Assembly (NCBI RefSeq): GCF_018448905.1
Contig: NZ_RCWA01000001.1
Span: forward strand, 225,787 to 289,786
Length of the DNA: 64,000 bases
DNA from: Photorhabdus heterorhabditis
GTDB taxonomy: Bacteria; Pseudomonadota; Gammaproteobacteria; Enterobacterales; Enterobacteriaceae
Reading direction: 5' to 3'
Shown here one piece after another: positions 46,155 through 54,017 of the stretch; within the stretch, counting starts at the first letter, position 1; each line of letters starts with the position of its first letter. Both the position numbers and the translations under genes were made by a program. A model generated the notes under the pieces. It saw nothing but the letters and a program-made list of their open reading frames with translations. It was not told the DNA's origin and did not search any database.

Positions 46155-46394
46155 TTATGAATATGTATTTTGGGAACTTCTAGATAGAAGTTCGAAACCA
46201 GAATACATCAACATACGGGCTTCTGTTTGGTATTCTACATTATTTACAAAGGGATAAAATACCCATTGGCTAATATAAATCAGATTCTTTTTCTTTGATA
46301 CATAAATATCAACTCGTTCTTCTTGTTTTTGAATATCGCGTTCCAGTAAAATTGACAAATAAATGTAAAATATAAGTTTACAGATTATTGGCAA
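46155..46394 (-). CDS. Hypothetical small protein, doubtful
   Basis: A 79-codon frame downstream of the orphan hcp on the same strand but beyond its terminator. The product is basic with many Tyr and Ile and has no recognised family, and no clear ribosome binding site is present. The C-terminal half (VFYPFVNNVEYQTEARMLMY) reads like real protein, so it may be the tail of a lost gene. Confidence 0.28.
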   Translation of the reverse strand: MPIICKLIFYIYLSILLERDIQKQEERVDIYVSKKKNLIYISQWVFYPFVNNVEYQTEARMLMYSGFELLSRSSQNTYS

Positions 46395-46523
46395 AGTAGT
46401 GTTTTTCTATCTGATATATTGTTTCAATTAAGTTTCGTTCACCAGACGGAGATTGCCGCCATGTTAAAAATACCGCCTCTGTGGACGATCAAATTGTCCT
46501 AATGGGGAGAACATTTCCCATAA

Positions 46524-46560
46524 TAAAAAAACAAACCTCGCCCTTTTAAACAAGGTTTGT
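46524..46560 (-). terminator. Rho-independent terminator after the orphan hcp
   Basis: Read on the minus strand, an eight-base perfect stem (ACAAACCT with AGGTTTGT) around a 14-base loop is followed by seven T (46530-46524). It lies 37 bases past the hcp stop. Confidence 0.8.
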
Positions 46561-46596
46561 CAGCGGTTTGGATATTTATATACTATTAGCTTATTT

Positions 46597-47076
46597 TCAA
46601 TAAACTCTATCATCCCATATACTATAGGCAGATGTACCGGCGATTACGTGATTCCAGGAAATAGATTTGTATTTGAGAAAGACTTTCTCATACGGCATCA
46701 TGTCATTATCATTTATCGAATGTGGATAGGAACAAGAAAGGTCAATAATGCTTGCTTCTGTTAATTTGATTTCATAGAAAAGTTCTAATTTCCCGGCGGA
46801 GTTTATTCGATAAAAGACAAAAACCGCATGCAGTAGTTCGTTTGAAGAGATTGCGATTGATAATAATGGGGATGATTTATCTATTGGCTTGATGAACTGG
46901 ACTGGGTGATGATCGACATGTTGTTCTCGAGTTAGCGTGTGATTTAAACTCAAGACCTGTATTTGATCTTCGTGCCCTTTTTGGTATCGGTTTCCTATAG
47001 AATCTAGAGTTGAACAACCAGCAGAAATTAAACCTTGTTTCTTACCATCTAATGACAAGTAAATCATATAAGACAT
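46597..47076 (-). CDS. Orphan Hcp-family type VI tube protein
   Basis: A 159-residue Hcp-family protein with N-terminus YMIYLSLDGKKQGLISAGC, followed by GHEDQIQVLSLNHT, and the C-terminal ISWNHVIAGTSAYSIWDD. It belongs to a different Hcp group from the copy at 6881-7399. It lies 39 kb from the tss genes and diverges from a putative toxin with tandem candidate immunity genes. Orphan hcp genes with such cargo commonly deliver the adjacent effector through the main apparatus. It has no C-terminal toxin extension of its own. Confidence 0.92.
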   Translation of the reverse strand: MSYMIYLSLDGKKQGLISAGCSTLDSIGNRYQKGHEDQIQVLSLNHTLTREQHVDHHPVQFIKPIDKSSPLLSIAISSNELLHAVFVFYRINSAGKLELFYEIKLTEASIIDLSCSYPHSINDNDMMPYEKVFLKYKSISWNHVIAGTSAYSIWDDRVY

Positions 47077-47466
47077 AAATAATTACCATACAAGTGCTTT
47101 ATCTAAAGGACCTGAAGCTATTTGCTCAGGTTACGGAACTACAACCATAACATTAAAATATAAAAAACTAATAGTTCAATATCGAATTTATTTCCCAAAT
47201 CAAGAAGGCTTTACCCGGTTTACATATTTATTCTATGGCATGGGTTTTGCTATATCAGTTCTTATAAAACGAAATTTAAAATATTCCGATCGCTTTATAA
47301 TTATCATTTTCATACTTATTGGTCAGGTGTTATTTTTGTGTTATGCAACATCAACTGCGGATGCTCCGCATTTATTTAATGCTTTGCTATTATATAATAG
47401 ACATGGCTGTTTCTTATGTAATATAGTGTTATATACTAATTCTTAATGATTAATGAGTTTAACCGT
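47077..47466. promoter_or_regulatory. Divergent spacer between orphan hcp and the effector genes
   Basis: About 390 bases of A/T-rich sequence holding the promoters of both directions. A 68-codon hydrophobic frame at 47240-47446 has no ribosome binding site or family resemblance. Confidence 0.4.
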
Positions 47467-47667
47467 ATGGACGAGAGAGAACAGTTATTACAACAACTAG
47501 ATAATGCATTAGTGAATAGTCCAGTAGTTTCAGAGGAGAAATTGGCACTAATGATGATGCTATGTTTTCAATTGATGTCGTCAACTGAAACTCAGGCTCT
47601 CAATATGAGAGCTTCAGATGGTCGTGTTCTTTCTCTCAAATTGGAAACTCCGGCGGTTAAACACTGA
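47467..47667 (+). CDS. Small hypothetical protein upstream of the putative effector
   Basis: A 66-residue acidic, helical-looking protein beginning MDEREQLLQQLDNALV and ending LKLETPAVKH. An upstream in-frame ATG at 47446 would add seven residues, and neither start has a strong ribosome binding site. It precedes the putative type VI effector by 44 bases on the same strand. Position and size would suit a dedicated adaptor or chaperone for the effector, but I recognise no family. Confidence 0.5.
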   Translation: MDEREQLLQQLDNALVNSPVVSEEKLALMMMLCFQLMSSTETQALNMRASDGRVLSLKLETPAVKH

Positions 47668-47711
47668 TGTGATAATTTTTGGTTTTAAGACAATGTGAAA
47701 AGGGTTTTACG

Positions 47712-48581
47712 ATGACATATAAAAAATACAACCCCTCGCCGGAAGGCTATATGGGGGATTTCCTGAGAGGTCAGGTTGGGATTAACCAATTAAAACCTCA
47801 GCATGAATTCTTTGATGCCATTGGTCTCGAAAAGCAGTTAAGAGAGAATACAACCTATATTGCGTTGCTATCGTTAGATGAAGCGAAAGATGTGCTGGAA
47901 GATATTGATTCGCCAAAACCCAAAAGTCCATTTGTAAAGAAAATATTTGAGATTACCGATCCCATATCACCCTATGCAGGTAACATTCATGATTCTTTTG
48001 ATCTCTTTAATGTTATAGGGGAATTTAAAAGATTAGGGATTAAAGCAACAGAGTATGTGGGTAAGGATGGAAACAGATATATTAAAATATCAGGTTATGC
48101 AGGAGTTAGAAAGATCATTACTGCTTCAAGATATAAAGCTTCTAACATGAAGGTGGTATCTATGGGGATTGGGCAGCAAGGACTGAATAGTGGCATAGTT
48201 AAGGGAATGAAGTTCAGTATATTCTTTTCTGCGGCTTATCGAACGGTTGAGCTTATATTTAAGGACGAATACACTCTGGCTGATTTTCTAGGTAATATTG
48301 CTGTGGATCTGGCTAAGACGGCAGTAATAGCCTTTGCTTCTTGGGCTATAGGTATTGTTCTTTCATCTTTTTTGGCGGCAGGTGCTAGCATCATTGTCGT
48401 AGCTGGTATAATTTTTGGAGTTGGTCTGCTTGTTACTATTGGGCTAAATTATTTAGATGATAAATATGGTATAAGTAAGAAGGTTATTGATTTAATAAAA
48501 GAGGTTTATAATAGAGAAAGAACCCCTAAGGCTAATTTAAATAAGGTTCTTCATGATTTTGGAAGATATAGTCGTGGATAA
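47712..48581 (+). CDS. Putative type VI effector with a hydrophobic, possibly pore-forming segment
   Basis: A 289-residue protein of no family I can name. Residues 1-190 are soluble. A long hydrophobic stretch (about 194-246) can form two membrane-spanning helices around Ala/Gly-rich turns, with a basic C-terminal tail (250-289). This layout resembles colicin-like or pore-forming effectors. ATG at 47712 follows AAAGGG at a suitable distance; the frame upstream is rejected. It is divergent from an orphan hcp, and its last codons overlap the first of three related small membrane proteins, the usual toxin-immunity layout. Function is inferred from context. Confidence 0.6.
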   Translation: MTYKKYNPSPEGYMGDFLRGQVGINQLKPQHEFFDAIGLEKQLRENTTYIALLSLDEAKDVLEDIDSPKPKSPFVKKIFEITDPISPYAGNIHDSFDLFNVIGEFKRLGIKATEYVGKDGNRYIKISGYAGVRKIITASRYKASNMKVVSMGIGQQGLNSGIVKGMKFSIFFSAAYRTVELIFKDEYTLADFLGNIAVDLAKTAVIAFASWAIGIVLSSFLAAGASIIVVAGIIFGVGLLVTIGLNYLDDKYGISKKVIDLIKEVYNRERTPKANLNKVLHDFGRYSRG

Positions 48582-48975
48582 AAAAAGAAAAATAATTCAT
48601 ATTATCTTGGCGGTTTTTGTATTGTCTTTAGTATCTTTGGGTATGTTTGCTTCTGTTGATAGTCTATTTTCATTGATTACAATGGCTGAGGTAATCTCTT
48701 TTTCCAATGGGATAATAATTGCGTTTTTTTTCTTCCCGTTGGTTTTTTATTTCTTGATTTGTTCTATTTATTTAAATTTAACAACGCGTATACCAAGGTA
48801 TCATGATGCTTATATTAAATATCTAGGTGGAATAGCTATTGTTGCATTTTTTTTGAGTTTTCCTATATCTTTTTATGTGCATTATAAACTGAGGAGTGAG
48901 AATTACTTGATATGCCAAAAGATATCTTGGATGTCGCCGAATAAATATGTAAAAGATATTAAACTATGTGGCTAA
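48574..48975 (+). CDS. Small membrane protein, candidate immunity protein copy 1 (DUF1240-like)
   Basis: A 133-residue protein with about three to four hydrophobic segments (7-25, 42-65, 85-108) and a conserved tail KISWMSPNKYVKDIKLCG. GTG at 48574 gives MDKKRKIIHIILAV, in register with copies 2 and 3, and overlaps the effector stop by 8 bases. ATG at 48553 is the alternative. It resembles the DUF1240-type membrane proteins seen in Yersinia and Photorhabdus, a recollection not tested here. Inner-membrane location suits immunity to a pore-forming or periplasmic toxin. Confidence 0.68.
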   Translation: MDKKRKIIHIILAVFVLSLVSLGMFASVDSLFSLITMAEVISFSNGIIIAFFFFPLVFYFLICSIYLNLTTRIPRYHDAYIKYLGGIAIVAFFLSFPISFYVHYKLRSENYLICQKISWMSPNKYVKDIKLCG

Positions 48976-49012
48976 TATCTTTTTATTTAATTTCTTCATA
49001 GCTGGGGTTATT

Positions 49013-49408
49013 ATGGGGAAAAAGATTATATATATCATCGGCTCTCTTGCTATTTTTCTTTTATCTTTATTTGCTTTTTTTTCAACCGGAGAAAATTTGA
49101 TTTCTTTAGTTAGAATGAGTGAGAAAATAACATTCTCAGGTGGTGTTGTTATAATATTTTTTTCTTTTCCTTTGATCTCTTATGCTACATTTTTTATTGT
49201 TTTTGTTACTGTGACTGGACATTATCCAAAGCATCATGATAATTTTGTTAAATATTTTTGTTCGATAGCTATTGTTGTAATTGTTTTAAGTTTTCCTACA
49301 TCTTTGTATGTGAATTATAAGTTAAAAAATGATGGCTATTTAGTATGTCCAAGAATATCCTGGATGTCACCAAATACCTATGTAAAAGATATCAAACTAT
49401 GTTATTAA
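49013..49408 (+). CDS. Small membrane protein, candidate immunity protein copy 2
   Basis: A 131-residue paralogue of the preceding protein, aligning end to end (start MGKKIIYIIGSLAIFLLS, tail RISWMSPNTYVKDIKLCY). GGGG precedes the ATG at 49013; the frame upstream to 48968 is not conserved. The hydrophobic segments and a conserved YPKHHDNFVKY loop match copies 1 and 3. It lies 37 bases after copy 1. Duplication of immunity genes is common at polymorphic toxin loci and may cover variant toxins. Confidence 0.68.
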   Translation: MGKKIIYIIGSLAIFLLSLFAFFSTGENLISLVRMSEKITFSGGVVIIFFSFPLISYATFFIVFVTVTGHYPKHHDNFVKYFCSIAIVVIVLSFPTSLYVNYKLKNDGYLVCPRISWMSPNTYVKDIKLCY

Positions 49409-49455
49409 TATTATTGAATTTAATTTAAATTAATTTCTTCATAATTGGGGTCGTT

Positions 49456-49849
49456 ATGGAAAATAAAAGAAAGATTGTACGCATTATCGGTGCTCTTGCT
49501 ATTTTTATTTTAACGGTAGTATCTTTCTTCTTTTCAGGAAATGATTTGATCTCTTTAGTTAAAATGGATGATAAAATAACATTCTCGAGCAGTGTATTTA
49601 TTGTATTTTGTTCTTTTCCTTTAATTTCTTATGCTATATTTTTTATTGTTTTTGTTAATGTAACTGGTTATTATCCTAAATATCATGATGGTTTTGTGAA
49701 ATATTTAGGTTCGATATGGGTTTTTTTTTAGTTTTCCCACATCTTTATATGTGAATTATAAATTAAGAAGTGATAATTATTTGATGTGCCCAAAGATATC
49801 ATGGTCGTCACCGAGTAAATATGTAAAAGATATCAAGCTATGTAATTAA
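49456..49849 (+). pseudogene. Candidate immunity protein copy 3, frameshifted at a run of nine T
   Basis: ATG at 49456 opens MENKRKIVRIIGALAIF, matching copies 1 and 2, but the frame ends at TAG just after a homopolymer of nine T (49721-49729). The rest of the family sequence, SFPTSLYVNYKLRSDNYLMC, then KISWSSPSKYVKDIKLCN, follows in another frame to TAA at 49847-49849. With eight T the frame would be whole, so this is a one-base slip. It is either a decayed copy, a phase-variable gene or a sequencing error. About three residues are also lost next to the T run. Confidence 0.75.
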
Positions 49850-50250
49850 TATTATTGTTTGATTGATCTTAGCCATTTTATTTATTCCTTACCGGAAGAG
49901 GAATTGTTACTGAATTTTGGAAATTGATTTTCATCAGATGAATTTCGGACAAACTCATGTCACAGGAGGCATAATAATTTGGATATGAAAACACCTAAAA
50001 ATCGTAAAATTTATTATCCTCAATGTGTTTTATTTAAGTGGATGACTTACTCATTTATCTTAGAGAATAGAAGGATTTCTGGTAAAAAATGTAATGCTGT
50101 ATATGTCGCTAACGTTTTTATAATAAATTAATTGATCAACTTATAATTGTTGTTTAATCTCTATTTAATTGATTTTAGTTTAAATAAATTAGTTTGTTTA
50201 TGAAATTGTAACGTAAGAAAATATGCAAGATAAACCTGAACGGTGGAGAT
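49850..50250. other. Spacer between the immunity array and the LysR gene
   Basis: A/T-rich. It contains a degenerate copy of the murQ-murP junction (49861-49934) and a 48-codon frame at 49985-50131 without a properly spaced ribosome binding site. GGTGGAG precedes the LysR gene start. Confidence 0.4.
49861..49934 (-). pseudogene. Degenerate duplicate of the murQ-murP junction
   Basis: On the minus strand an ATG at 49934 reads MKIN, as in murQ, then soon runs into sequence that parallels 43797-43855: the murQ end, the intergenic spacer with its GGAATAAATAA stretch, and the murP start MAKINQ at 49876. It then stops within a dozen codons. The order is murQ start, deletion, murQ-murP spacer, murP start, deletion. 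It looks like the scar of a second murQP copy or of a recombination that left the hcp-effector island beside murQP. Confidence 0.6.
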
Positions 50251-51153
50251 ATGGATATACGTAATCTCAAAGCTTTTGTTGTGTTAGCTGAAACACTTAA
50301 TTATCATAAGGCTTCTCGAATATTACATATGTCACAACCTGCGCTGACCAAGAAAATTAATGCACTGGAAGCGGAGTTCGGCGCTCTTTTATTTTCCAGA
50401 GGACCAAATGGTACCAGGTTGACTGATTTTGGACAAAAAACTTTTGAGAATGCTCAGAAATTACTAGGTCATTTTGAGCAGTTTCAGATTCAGGTTAATC
50501 ATGATTTGCAAGACGATTCGCCATATTATCTTTATGTGAGCTCTTGTTTTCCTATTTATGATTCTGGAAAAATGAAAGAGCAGATCTTTTTAGGTAAACG
50601 GGAAAAAGTCGTGCTTGTACTCATTGCTGGTCTGACATTTGAGCAGCAAATGAGTCTGCTAAACTCTGGTTTATTACATATTGCGATCGTTCCTTTACCA
50701 TTAACTTCATCACTTATACCAAAGAAGGTTTTCACTGAAAAACTTGTTTATCTTTTTAAAAAAGGCAGTCATTGGACTCGGAATTTTGCAGAATTAAACA
50801 CGGAAATAGCATCGTTGTATCAGTTTATTGATTCGGATAAGAATGATATGTTAATTGATTTCACTGATGGTATTAACATATTTTCTATCTATGATAATAG
50901 TAATATGAACTTAATATTGAAAACCAATGATATTATGGTAATGACTGAATTGATAATTAAACATAATGGTTTTTCATTAATTCCGCAAAAGGTGATTAGT
51001 TCAATTCCATCACAATACTTGAATTTATTAGAAGTGTTAGAAACCGATATGGAGATTGATTTTGGTATCTTATGGAGTCCAGTTATCGATTGTGAATTAA
51101 TAAATGAAGCAGAGCTATTTTCTTCATTAATTGATAATATGAGAAAGATATAA
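50251..51153 (+). CDS. LysR-type transcriptional regulator
   Basis: A 300-residue LysR-family regulator. The N-terminal winged helix-turn-helix is clear (MDIRNLKAFVVLAETLNYHK, then ASRILHMSQPALTKKINALE). A periplasmic-binding-protein-like effector domain follows from about residue 90, less typical in sequence. GGTGGAG precedes the ATG. Target genes cannot be read from sequence; the next gene on either side is on the other strand or a remnant, so no operon is evident. A dispersed palindromic repeat lies 10 bases after its stop. Confidence 0.88.
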   Translation: MDIRNLKAFVVLAETLNYHKASRILHMSQPALTKKINALEAEFGALLFSRGPNGTRLTDFGQKTFENAQKLLGHFEQFQIQVNHDLQDDSPYYLYVSSCFPIYDSGKMKEQIFLGKREKVVLVLIAGLTFEQQMSLLNSGLLHIAIVPLPLTSSLIPKKVFTEKLVYLFKKGSHWTRNFAELNTEIASLYQFIDSDKNDMLIDFTDGINIFSIYDNSNMNLILKTNDIMVMTELIIKHNGFSLIPQKVISSIPSQYLNLLEVLETDMEIDFGILWSPVIDCELINEAELFSSLIDNMRKI

Positions 51154-51162
51154 TGTTATTTT

Positions 51163-51244
51163 TATACCCTTCATCCTTCAAGTTGCTGCTTTGTAGGCTG
51201 CTTTCACTTGCCGCCGCGCTGCAATTTGAAATCTATGGGGTATA
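51163..51244. repeat. Dispersed palindromic repeat, copy 2 (82 bp, short form)
   Basis: It has the same ends (TATACCC...GGGGTATA) and the same arms (CCTTCAAGTTGC / TTTGAAATCTATGGGG) as copies 1 and 3, but the central 45-55 bases are missing. It sits just past the LysR stop codon and can form a long hairpin, so it may act as a terminator. Confidence 0.75.
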
Positions 51245-51415
51245 ATATAGTGAAAAGAAGTGATGTTAATAATAATGGATATTTTGGTTTAATGAAATTT
51301 AATTATGAATTTTATATTTAGGAATAATATGGGAATATTAGGTGATGTATTGATGTTGTTGAAAAATAAAGCGGATTGATTTCTCCGCTTTATTAAATAT
51401 TATGGGCGAAAATAT

Positions 51416-53341
51416 TTATCCATTAAATTCATGCATCATTTGTTCTAGTTGTTCCTGAATTTCCATCCATTCTAATTCAGTTTCTTCCAGTTTTGATTTG
51501 GCTTGATTTTGTTTTTGTAGAAATTCAGTCAATTCAGTTTTACGGCTGTTATCGTAAATAGCGCTGTCTGAAAGTTGATTTTCTAATGCAACCAGTTCGT
51601 CACTCAGTTTCTCCATCTGTTTTTCCAGATGAGTCAACTGTTTGCGTAATGGCTGCGTTTGGTTGCGGAAGTCAGCTTGACGCCGTTTTTGATCTTTTCT
51701 CTCTTGAGCACTTTGGCTGGAAGGTTCCTTTTCCTTATTATTACCTTCACGCAATTGCTGATTTTGTTGGCGCTGTTGATCTGTCAGCCATTGCTGATAA
51801 TCGTCTAAATCACCATTAAAAGATTCTACCCGGCCATCGTGAACTAAATACAGCTCATCTGTTGTTGAACGTAGTAGATGCCTGTCATGGGAAACCACAA
51901 CCAGCGCACCATCAAAGTCGATCAACGCTTCTGTTAGTGCTTGACGCATATCCAGGTCGAGATGGTTGGTTGGTTCATCAAGCAACAGAAGATTAGGACG
52001 TTGCCAAACCATCAATGCTAAAACCAAACGTGCTTTTTCTCCCCCGGAAAAACGTCCGCTTGGATCAGTAACCTGATCGCCTTTAAAACCAAAGCCACCC
52101 AAATAATCCCTGAGTTGCTGTTCTGTTTCTTGTGGCGCAATACGTGCTATATGCTGTAAGGGGGATTCATCAGCTCGTAAATATTCCAATTGATGTTGGG
52201 CGAAATATCCCAGTTTGATGCCTTTGGCTAATTCTACTTCTCCATTCTGGGATTTCAGTTCATTAGCTAGCAGTTTAATCAAGGTGGATTTGCCGGCACC
52301 GTTACGTCCAAGCAGACCGATGCGCGAACCGGGAACCAAATTCAATTTGATTGAACTTAAAACTGTCCGCTCGCCGTAGCCAGCACTGACTTTTTCCATT
52401 TTCAGTAGTGGATTAGGCAGGCTTTCCGGTTTACGGAAACTGAAATGGAATGGATTATCAACATGGGCAGGGGCTATCAGCTCCATCCGTTCCAGCATCT
52501 TGATACGGCTCTGAGCTTGTTTGGCTTTACTAGCCTTGGCTCGGAAACGGTCAATATAGCTTTGCAGATGGGCAACTTTCTCCTGCTGGCTCTTATAGAG
52601 CGCCTGTTGTTGTGCCAGTTTGGTAGCACGTTGGCGTTCGAAAGAGGAGTAATTACCGCTGTATTCAAACAGAGATTGTTGCTCAATATGGAGGATCTTG
52701 TCGGCAACCGGGTCCAGGAAATCCCGATCATGGGAGATAAGGATTAATGTGCCGGGATAGCTTGTCAGCCATTTTTCCAACCAAATAACCGCATCCAGAT
52801 CAAGGTGGTTAGTGGGTTCGTCAAGCAATAATAAATCAGAGCGGCAGAGTAGTGCTTGGGCCAAATTGAGGCGCATACGCCATCCACCAGAGAACGCACG
52901 TACGGGTTGATCAAGCTGTTCTTGAGAGAAACCCAGACCGTGAAGCAGACTGGATGCTCTTGAACGGATAGTCCAGGCTTGAATCGTGTCCAATTGACTG
53001 TGTAGATGGGCGATGAGATTGCCATTATTTTTTTCATTGGCTAGCTGCAATTGCTGTTCTAATTGACGGAATTCTCGATCACCATCAATGACATATTCCA
53101 GCGCTGGCGTTTCTAGTGCGGGTGTTTCCTGATTCACCCAAGCCAATGCCCAGTTATTGGGAAAAGTAAATGTGCCTGCTTCAGCTTGAAGCTCATCTTT
53201 TAGTAATGCGAGTAAGGTAGATTTGCCACAGCCATTTTTCCCTACCAGACCAACTTTCTGTCCGGGATTGATAGTGGCGCTGGCATTGTCCAGCAAAACA
53301 CGAGTTCCGCGACGAATTTGTAATGAAGAGAAAACAATCAT
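51416..53341 (-). CDS. yheS: ABC-F protein YheS
   Basis: A 641-residue ABC-F family ATPase with two nucleotide-binding domains and no membrane segments. Domain 1 has GKNGCGKST and LLLLDEPTNHLDLD; domain 2 has GRNGAGKST, FSGGEKARLVLA and LLLLDEPTNHLDLD. The linker is rich in Gln and Lys, and a C-terminal coiled coil follows (about 540-635). ABC-F proteins act on the ribosome. ATG at 53341 (MIVFSSLQIRRGTRVLL) is chosen over 53386 because it gives the family start and length (E. coli 637). It is divergent from kefG, as in E. coli. Confidence 0.96.
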   Translation of the reverse strand: MIVFSSLQIRRGTRVLLDNASATINPGQKVGLVGKNGCGKSTLLALLKDELQAEAGTFTFPNNWALAWVNQETPALETPALEYVIDGDREFRQLEQQLQLANEKNNGNLIAHLHSQLDTIQAWTIRSRASSLLHGLGFSQEQLDQPVRAFSGGWRMRLNLAQALLCRSDLLLLDEPTNHLDLDAVIWLEKWLTSYPGTLILISHDRDFLDPVADKILHIEQQSLFEYSGNYSSFERQRATKLAQQQALYKSQQEKVAHLQSYIDRFRAKASKAKQAQSRIKMLERMELIAPAHVDNPFHFSFRKPESLPNPLLKMEKVSAGYGERTVLSSIKLNLVPGSRIGLLGRNGAGKSTLIKLLANELKSQNGEVELAKGIKLGYFAQHQLEYLRADESPLQHIARIAPQETEQQLRDYLGGFGFKGDQVTDPSGRFSGGEKARLVLALMVWQRPNLLLLDEPTNHLDLDMRQALTEALIDFDGALVVVSHDRHLLRSTTDELYLVHDGRVESFNGDLDDYQQWLTDQQRQQNQQLREGNNKEKEPSSQSAQERKDQKRRQADFRNQTQPLRKQLTHLEKQMEKLSDELVALENQLSDSAIYDNSRKTELTEFLQKQNQAKSKLEETELEWMEIQEQLEQMMHEFNG

Positions 53342-53459
53342 AAGTGTCGTTTGTATATAATATGTTAAATTAGGAATAACGGACAATAAGCGTCCGGTTT
53401 TATAACTTTGTGTGCATGGTAACGGAAAATACGTGTTCTGACACGTTCTTGAGGGGGTA

Positions 53460-54014
53460 ATGATGTTACAGCCGCCTAAAGTCCTGCTGCTGTATGCCCA
53501 TCCAGAGTCACAGGATTCAGTTGCAAACCGCGTTTTGTTACAACCTGTGCTGGATTTAGAGCATGTTACGGTTCACGACTTATACGGAGCTTATCCAGAT
53601 TTTTTTATTGATGTGCATTATGAACAACAACTGCTGCGTGAGCATCAGGTGATTGTTTTTCAACATCCACTATATACTTACAGTTGTCCTGCTTTATTAA
53701 AAGAGTGGATGGATCGTGTGCTGACTCGGGGATTTGCCAGTGGCATTACCGGGTTGGCGTTACAGGGGAAATACTGGCGTTCAGTGATCACAACCGGAGA
53801 GCCAGAAGGGGCTTTCCAGCCTGATGGTTATAACCTCTATCCGATGGAAGAGATTCTTCGCCCTTTTGAACAAACCGCATCTATGTGCCGTATGCATTGG
53901 CTACCGCCAATAGTGATTTATTGGGCACGTCGTCAAAAACCTGAACTTCTTGCCATCCATGCTAATGCTTATCGTGAGTGGCTCAAATCGCCATTGTCAT
54001 TCGGAGGGCTATAG
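53460..54014 (+). CDS. kefG: Glutathione-regulated potassium-efflux ancillary protein KefG
   Basis: A 184-residue flavodoxin-fold NAD(P)H:quinone oxidoreductase-like protein, the regulatory partner needed for full KefB activity. The segments [17 protein letters not shown] and [27 protein letters not shown] are typical of the KefF/KefG family. Two adjacent ATGs (53460, 53463) are possible, with GAGGGGG ahead. It lies 3 bases before kefB, the conserved arrangement, and is divergent from yheS. Length equals E. coli KefG (183-184). Confidence 0.95.
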   Translation: MMLQPPKVLLLYAHPESQDSVANRVLLQPVLDLEHVTVHDLYGAYPDFFIDVHYEQQLLREHQVIVFQHPLYTYSCPALLKEWMDRVLTRGFASGITGLALQGKYWRSVITTGEPEGAFQPDGYNLYPMEEILRPFEQTASMCRMHWLPPIVIYWARRQKPELLAIHANAYREWLKSPLSFGGL

Positions 54015-54017
54015 CTT

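Larger units (their letters stand above)
46130..46596. other. Accessory spacer downstream of the orphan hcp
   Basis: This A/T-rich stretch contains a 79-codon minus-strand frame (46155-46394) with no family I recognise. A terminator lies at 46524-46560. The segment 46430-46500 has a non-random look, but I could not link it to a family. Confidence 0.35.

Noticed and set aside
47240-47446. 68-codon hydrophobic frame between the orphan hcp and the effector
   Set aside because: There is no ribosome binding site, it lies in a divergent promoter region, and its hydrophobicity is expected from A/T-rich sequence.
49985-50131. 48-codon frame in the spacer before the LysR gene
   Set aside because: An AGGAGG occurs upstream but too far away for a normal start, and the product resembles nothing known to me.
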